DNA of 64,000 nucleotides from Kordiimonas lipolytica (GTDB lineage: Bacteria; Pseudomonadota; Alphaproteobacteria; Sphingomonadales; Kordiimonadaceae): the NCBI RefSeq assembly GCF_001550065.1, contig NZ_LRUB01000017.1, positions 62,001-126,000 of the forward strand. Reading direction: 5' to 3'. The notes under the pieces are model-generated. The model searched no databases and was not told the origin of the DNA. It saw only the letters and a list, made by a program, of their open reading frames with translations. Position numbers and translations under genes: made by a program. Within the stretch, counting starts at the first letter, position 1; the number at the start of each line of letters is the position of its first letter. Shown piece after piece: positions 60,444 through 64,000 of this stretch.

Positions 60444-60557
60444 GCACACGAGCGAGATACGCGCCAGATGACAGATATCTGATTTTTTCATGAGCCATTT
60501 CGGCGCCGCTGTCGTAGAAACGGCGCAAGCAAAGTTAAGAAAACGGCGAACAGACCT

Positions 60558-61580
60558 ATGACCAGCGAAAAACCGACAGATCACCCCACCGTGGCCCACG
60601 GCAAGCTGGGCATCCTGATGATGTCCCTTGGCACGCCCGACGCCCCCACCTATGGCGCGGTTCGGAAATATCTGGCGGAGTTCCTCTCGGACCCGCGCGT
60701 GGTGGAAACGCCGCGCCTGATCTGGCTGCCGATCCTTCATGGCCCGATCCTGACCTTCCGGTCTGGCAAGTCCGCCAAGGCCTACGCCAAAATTTGGGAC
60801 AAGGAGCGAAACGAAAGCCCGCTTCGGACCTACGCTAGAGGCCAGGCCGAAAAGCTGCAGGCCGCCTTCGGGGAAGAAGCCGAGGTTGAATGGGCCTTCC
60901 GGTACGGCACGCCGTCCACCAAGGATGGCCTCACGCGCCTGCGCGAAAAGGGTTGTGACCGCATCCTGTTGTTCGCGCTCTATCCGCAATATAGCGCCAC
61001 GACGACTGCGACAGCTTATGAGAAAGCTTTCGAGGTAATGGGCGAGATGCGCTGGATGCCATCTGTGCGCACGGTGCCGGCTTACTTTGATACGCTGGAA
61101 TACCCTTCCGCGCTTGCCGCGAGTGTGAAAGACAGCCTGAGCACATTGGATTGGGAGCCGGATAAAATCCTGGCGTCCTACCATTCGATCCCAAAGGCCT
61201 ACTGGGATAAGGGGGATCCATACCCCTGCCACTGCCATAAGACCAGCCGTTTGCTGAACGACGCGCTTGATCTGCCGGAAGGCAAGCTGGTGACCAGCTT
61301 CCAGTCGCGCGTCGGTCCCACCGAATGGGTGCAGCCCTACACGGACAAAACGGTCGAGCAGATGGCCAAGGACGGCGTCAAAAAGCTCGCCGTGCTCGCC
61401 CCGGCCTTTTCACAGGACTGTCTGGAAACCCTTGAAGAAATCAATATGGAACTTCGGGAAACCTTCCTTGAGAACGGCGGCACCCACTTCCACTATATCC
61501 CGTGCCTGAATGACACAGAGCAGGGCATGTGGGTGCTCGAGAGCGTCGCAAGGAACGAGCTCAAAGGCTGGCTGGGTTAG
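60558..61580 (+). CDS. hemH: Ferrochelatase
   Basis: HemH inserts ferrous iron into protoporphyrin IX, the last step of heme synthesis. The 340-residue protein has LMMSLGTPDAPTYGAVRKYLAEFL and YPQYSATTTATA. The catalytic histidine lies in ASYHSIPKAYWDKGDPY and the acidic partner in LAPAFSQDCLETLEEI. CHCHKTSRLL contains closely spaced cysteines, but the family's C-terminal iron-sulfur motif is not evident. It is followed two bases later by the convergent stop of the TIR-domain gene. Confidence 0.96.
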   Translation: MTSEKPTDHPTVAHGKLGILMMSLGTPDAPTYGAVRKYLAEFLSDPRVVETPRLIWLPILHGPILTFRSGKSAKAYAKIWDKERNESPLRTYARGQAEKLQAAFGEEAEVEWAFRYGTPSTKDGLTRLREKGCDRILLFALYPQYSATTTATAYEKAFEVMGEMRWMPSVRTVPAYFDTLEYPSALAASVKDSLSTLDWEPDKILASYHSIPKAYWDKGDPYPCHCHKTSRLLNDALDLPEGKLVTSFQSRVGPTEWVQPYTDKTVEQMAKDGVKKLAVLAPAFSQDCLETLEEINMELRETFLENGGTHFHYIPCLNDTEQGMWVLESVARNELKGWLG

Positions 61581-61582
61581 GG

Positions 61583-62134
61583 CTATGTGCAACCTAGCTC
61601 GGAGTGGGCTTTTGCAGAATAAAAATTGAGAGGTCCAGTCAATGCGTTAGCATGTACCGTAAATTGGCTAATAGAATCTAAAATTGCCCCCTTTTTAAAT
61701 GGGATATGAATAGCATAAGCAGTTTCCTGGTGAACTCTCTCCGTTAGCGCTTCTGGCCAACGATTTTTCAACAATATTGGTTTGGACACAATGTTGAAGC
61801 CGGGATAGGTGATAATTAGAGGCAGCTCATACCTATCAACGGCTTGTTCAATTTCATAGCTGAGCATGCTGCCGGAACTCCTCGTTTTATCGCTTAAAAT
61901 AACGAGGCAGTTTTTTGATTTGGCAAGGCGCTCTCTTATCCTCGATTCTAGGGTAGATCTTTGGCTGCTATCTCTAACTGCATACGTCTTCTCGTGGCTG
62001 TTCACGAATTTGAATTCGATATGCTTTTTTGAACTCCAGGCTTGTATGGTTGAGTAATATCTAAAGTCCGACTTGCTCGGGTCGGTTTGTCCAAGGCCGT
62101 CAAAAGCAATGTAGGTTCCATTGCGATAAGCCAT
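61583..62134 (-). CDS. thsB: TIR-like nucleotide-signal enzyme, Thoeris ThsB-like
   Basis: The 183-residue protein matches the DUF1863/ThsB-type TIR domain. It has GTYIAFDGLG at the first strand, RYYSTIQAWSSKKHIEFKFV, the RIRERLAKSKNCLVILSDKT block and YEIEQAVDRYELPLIITYPG; Glu94 in YEIEQA is the likely catalytic residue. In Thoeris defence such proteins sense infection and build an ADP-ribose-derived signal from NAD. Its ATG lies two bases past the stop of a macro-domain gene, with GGAAG inside that gene's end. The pair is strongly AT-rich compared with its surroundings: 62161-62220, in the partner gene, holds 21 G or C among 60 bases. Confidence 0.85.
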   Translation of the reverse strand: MAYRNGTYIAFDGLGQTDPSKSDFRYYSTIQAWSSKKHIEFKFVNSHEKTYAVRDSSQRSTLESRIRERLAKSKNCLVILSDKTRSSGSMLSYEIEQAVDRYELPLIITYPGFNIVSKPILLKNRWPEALTERVHQETAYAIHIPFKKGAILDSISQFTVHANALTGPLNFYSAKAHSELGCT

Positions 62135-62136
62135 AT

Positions 62137-62973
62137 CTACTTCCAATCTTGATAGATTGATCCCAAATCGATTTCAGGCTTCTTGTCTTTTGGCAAAACT
62201 ATTTTTATGGAATTTGAGACCTTTCCCTGTTTAGTTTCTTCAAACACCGCGGTGAGTATTAAGTCGACAAGAATAGCGTTTTTGATACCAATGCGGGCAA
62301 GCCCAGAACCTAGCAGCGGGATGTAAATAGTTTCGTTGGAACAGGAGTTTCGAGCTTTAACTAGAAGCCCCCGAACTGCTTTAATTAGGTCTTCCGCTGT
62401 AGCCGACGTTCGATGAGTTGTTTCATCGGTTCGGCCAAGCGCGACAAAAAGGAACTTATTTTCGTTAACAATAGCTGTCGCGGTTGTTCCAATTTCATAG
62501 CGTCGTGTACGCCCAGGATTCCTTGTAATGGTTGTAAAGGGCGTTTGAGAGAGTGCTGTGTCGACTTGGTTTCGCCAATTGCCACTATTTCCTCCCCAGA
62601 ATTTCTGAATGACCTGGCCGTGAAGGCTCTTGGATGATACTATTATGTCATCAACGATGTCATCAAAACAGTCGTTCACCCCAATGGCTTTCCAGCCTTT
62701 TTGATCAAAAAAATCGCCAAAAAGCACGGATATTTTTGTGTCGAAACTATTGCTGGAAATAACGATTTCGTTTTTGAAGAAACCTTCTAAGAAAAGACCA
62801 TCTGCAAAGAATAGAAGTAGCCCGAGGAGAGTAGAGCTTAACAAAAAATCTTTGTAGGAAAGGTCTAATTCCTGATTTGTGATGCCCTCATATGACTCGA
62901 TAAAGAGCCATATAATGCCGATAGCTGTGAGCAAAGCTCGAAAAAAGCATAGCCACTTAGAAAACGACTTCAT
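62137..62973 (-). CDS. thsA: Transmembrane macro-domain effector, type II Thoeris ThsA-like
   Basis: The 278-residue protein has two N-terminal membrane helices (residues about 7-26 and 42-66), then a macro domain of the DUF6430/ThsA type. The segments are AIGVNDCFDDIVDDIIVSSKSLHG, FVALGRTDETTH and YIPLLGSGLARIGIKNAIL. In type II Thoeris, a TM-macro ThsA binds the signal made by the TIR partner and kills the infected cell, probably by damaging the membrane. I chose ATG at 62973 with GGAG 11 bases upstream; a GTG at 62985 is nearer that site but too close to be used. No mobile-element genes flank it. Confidence 0.82.
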   Translation of the reverse strand: MKSFSKWLCFFRALLTAIGIIWLFIESYEGITNQELDLSYKDFLLSSTLLGLLLFFADGLFLEGFFKNEIVISSNSFDTKISVLFGDFFDQKGWKAIGVNDCFDDIVDDIIVSSKSLHGQVIQKFWGGNSGNWRNQVDTALSQTPFTTITRNPGRTRRYEIGTTATAIVNENKFLFVALGRTDETTHRTSATAEDLIKAVRGLLVKARNSCSNETIYIPLLGSGLARIGIKNAILVDLILTAVFEETKQGKVSNSIKIVLPKDKKPEIDLGSIYQDWK

Positions 62974-63052
62974 AGTAATGCACACTCCAAGGTATCATGA
63001 AGTTAGCATAGCATACGATATTGGACTTTTTGCAATTTATACTGGTTTTTGA

Positions 63053-63502
63053 CTACTGCATCCCCATCATGCCGGTGACTTCCACAATCACCTCGCGCTC
63101 ATGCTCGCCGTCGAACTCCAGCGTCAGCGGGAAGACATCGCCTTTCTCAAGCGGCTTTTTAAGGCCCATCAGCATCACATGATAGCCGCCGGGCGCGAGC
63201 GTGAAGGTCTCGCCCGGCTTCAGCGGCACGCTCATCACATGGTCCATCTTCATGATGCCGCCTTCCTCATAGGACCGGTGGATCATGGTGGTGTTCGCAA
63301 TATCTGTATCCGCGCCCGTCAGCTCAATAATGTCGTGCGTGTTGTTGCGGATGGTCAGATACACAGCGGCAGAGACCGTGCGGCTGGTTTTGCGCGCCCA
63401 GACCTTTTCAATTTCAATGCCTTCGCCATCATGCTCGCCGTGGGCGAACGCGGTGACGGAAAAACTGAGGGCCAGAATAAGGGCGGACAAAATTGCTTTC
63501 AC
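63053..63502 (-). CDS. Periplasmic copper chaperone PCuAC
   Basis: The 149-residue protein has a signal peptide (MKAILSALILALSFSVTAFA), then a His/Glu-rich start (HGEHDGEG) and the PCuAC fold. Copper ligands lie in IHRSYEEGGIMKMDHV and PGGYHVMLMGLKKPL, agreeing with the H-(M)-x10-M-x21-HxM pattern. It delivers copper to the CuA site of cytochrome oxidase or related cuproenzymes. The start is GTG at 63502, seven bases after AAGGAG. No cytochrome-oxidase or Sco gene is in the window. Confidence 0.92.
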   Translation of the reverse strand: MKAILSALILALSFSVTAFAHGEHDGEGIEIEKVWARKTSRTVSAAVYLTIRNNTHDIIELTGADTDIANTTMIHRSYEEGGIMKMDHVMSVPLKPGETFTLAPGGYHVMLMGLKKPLEKGDVFPLTLEFDGEHEREVIVEVTGMMGMQ

Positions 63503-63587
63503 GGGTGTTCTCCTTTGTCCTGCTCATAGCCTGACTATATAGGCTCAGGCAAGGGACATCACGTCGCAGGGGGCAGGTAGTTTCGAA

Positions 63588-63680
63588 ATGGACCCTGAAA
63601 CAAGTTCAGGGTGACAGATGAGTGGGGTGGACGGCTTAAGCAACTCAGGTCGTCATGCTGAACTTGTTTCAGCATCCATA
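63588..63680. repeat. Pair of palindromic intergenic repeats in inverted orientation
   Basis: Element one (63589-63617) contains CCCTGAA-ACAAG-TTCAGGG. Element two (63650-63678) contains ATGCTGAA-CTTGT-TTCAGCAT. Each is a hairpin and they are reverse complements of one another except for compensated changes that keep both stems paired. Such repeats are scattered between genes in many Alphaproteobacteria. Confidence 0.8.
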
Positions 63681-63714
63681 CAGCAGTTGGCGAATGACGA
63701 CCTGTTAACTTGGC

Positions 63715-64000
63715 CTACGCCGCGTCTGTGGCGCAGATCAGCTCATGCTGGATCGCGGGCTCGAACGCCGAATGGCCTGCCACCGGCACCATCTTCAGCG
63801 TCGCCCACGGCATGGCCTGCGCCAGCTCCCACGCGCTTGTCGGTGGGCAGATGGCGTCATAGCGGCCCTGCACAATGGTGGTGGGCACGCCCCTGAGCTT
63901 ATGGGCGTCGTCCAGAATCTGGTTGTCGGCCTCAAGGAAGCTGCGGTGCTTGAAATAGTGGGCCTCGATCCGCGCGAAGGCGAGCGCGAAAACAGGATCC
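63715..64000 (-). CDS. pip: Proline iminopeptidase, C-terminal part
   Basis: Only the last 95 residues are visible; the start lies beyond the window edge. The translation contains ARIEAHYFKHRSFLEADN, VPTTIVQGRYDAICPPTSAW and MVPVAGHSAFEPAI. The aspartate in GRYDAICPP and histidine in AGHSAFEP are two members of the catalytic triad of this alpha/beta hydrolase. The sequence fits proline iminopeptidase, which releases N-terminal proline from peptides. The stop codon TAG is at 63715-63717. Confidence 0.88.
   Translation of the reverse strand, partial: DPVFALAFARIEAHYFKHRSFLEADNQILDDAHKLRGVPTTIVQGRYDAICPPTSAWELAQAMPWATLKMVPVAGHSAFEPAIQHELICATDAA

Noticed and set aside
1..64000. tRNA, rRNA, CRISPR arrays, insertion sequences or prophage genes
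   Set aside because: No cloverleaf, repeat-spacer array, transposase, integrase or phage structural gene was recognised on either strand.

Overview
The window is a gene-dense stretch of an alphaproteobacterial chromosome. Most of it is GC-rich core sequence, with several visibly AT-richer inserts. The lineage is suggested by a LiuR-type MerR regulator over a fatty-acid operon, a TauE plus TIGR02186 pair, a DUF2336 gene beside a GGDEF gene, an exact CtrA box, the short SRP RNA directly before dnaX, and an HAD-dapD-dapE block. An order such as Kordiimonadales would fit, but that is only a guess. I see no tRNA, rRNA, CRISPR array, transposase or integrase, and no gene-free stretch longer than 300 bases.

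Layout. 1-10 kb: trpF-trpB end, a dienoyl-CoA isomerase, an exported M1-like protein lacking HEXXH, a B3/4 protein, an SDR-VTT pair divergent from a short Crp/Fnr regulator, and a formyltransferase/DUF4910 pair. 10-16 kb: a complete beta-oxidation operon (MerR regulator, acyl-CoA dehydrogenase, thiolase, FadJ) with a near-perfect operator. 16-20.7 kb: Mpo1-like protein, TauE, TIGR02186, zinc-ribbon and TusA genes, a LuxR solo, and a sigma-54 promoter driving a 74-residue protein whose 3' UTR folds into three hairpins with CACCC loops. 20.7-25 kb: divergent biotin genes bioFD and bioBA. 25-34 kb: two DUF547 paralogues, a Bax-inhibitor-like protein, ybbAP divergent from tesA, thpR and a lipoprotein hydrolase. 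34-40 kb: phoD with a Pho box, a fructosamine-kinase/LMW-phosphatase deglycation pair, cobB-phhB-cupin, a PAS protein and nudC. 40-46.5 kb: ffs-dnaX-ybaB-recR, interrupted between ybaB and recR by a 2.8 kb cargo that contains a decapitated GIY-YIG gene. 46.7-54 kb: dapE-dapD-HAD, a CtrA-box GGDEF/DUF2336 operon, and fumC. 54-61.6 kb: a repeat-rich RTX-like protein, argB, YhhN, an MFS/CDF pair, an M14-type deacylase and hemH. 61.6-63 kb: an AT-rich two-gene TIR/macro-domain unit that matches type II Thoeris anti-phage defence. The end holds a PCuAC copper chaperone, a pair of palindromic repeats and the end of a proline iminopeptidase gene.

Most worth following up: the sigma-54/small-protein/triple-hairpin locus at 20.1-20.7 kb, which resembles no system I can name, and the Thoeris-like pair. 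Next come the GIY-YIG remnant flanking the ybaB-recR cargo and the homogenised repeats of the RTX-like protein. All identifications were made by reading the sequence; no database search was run.
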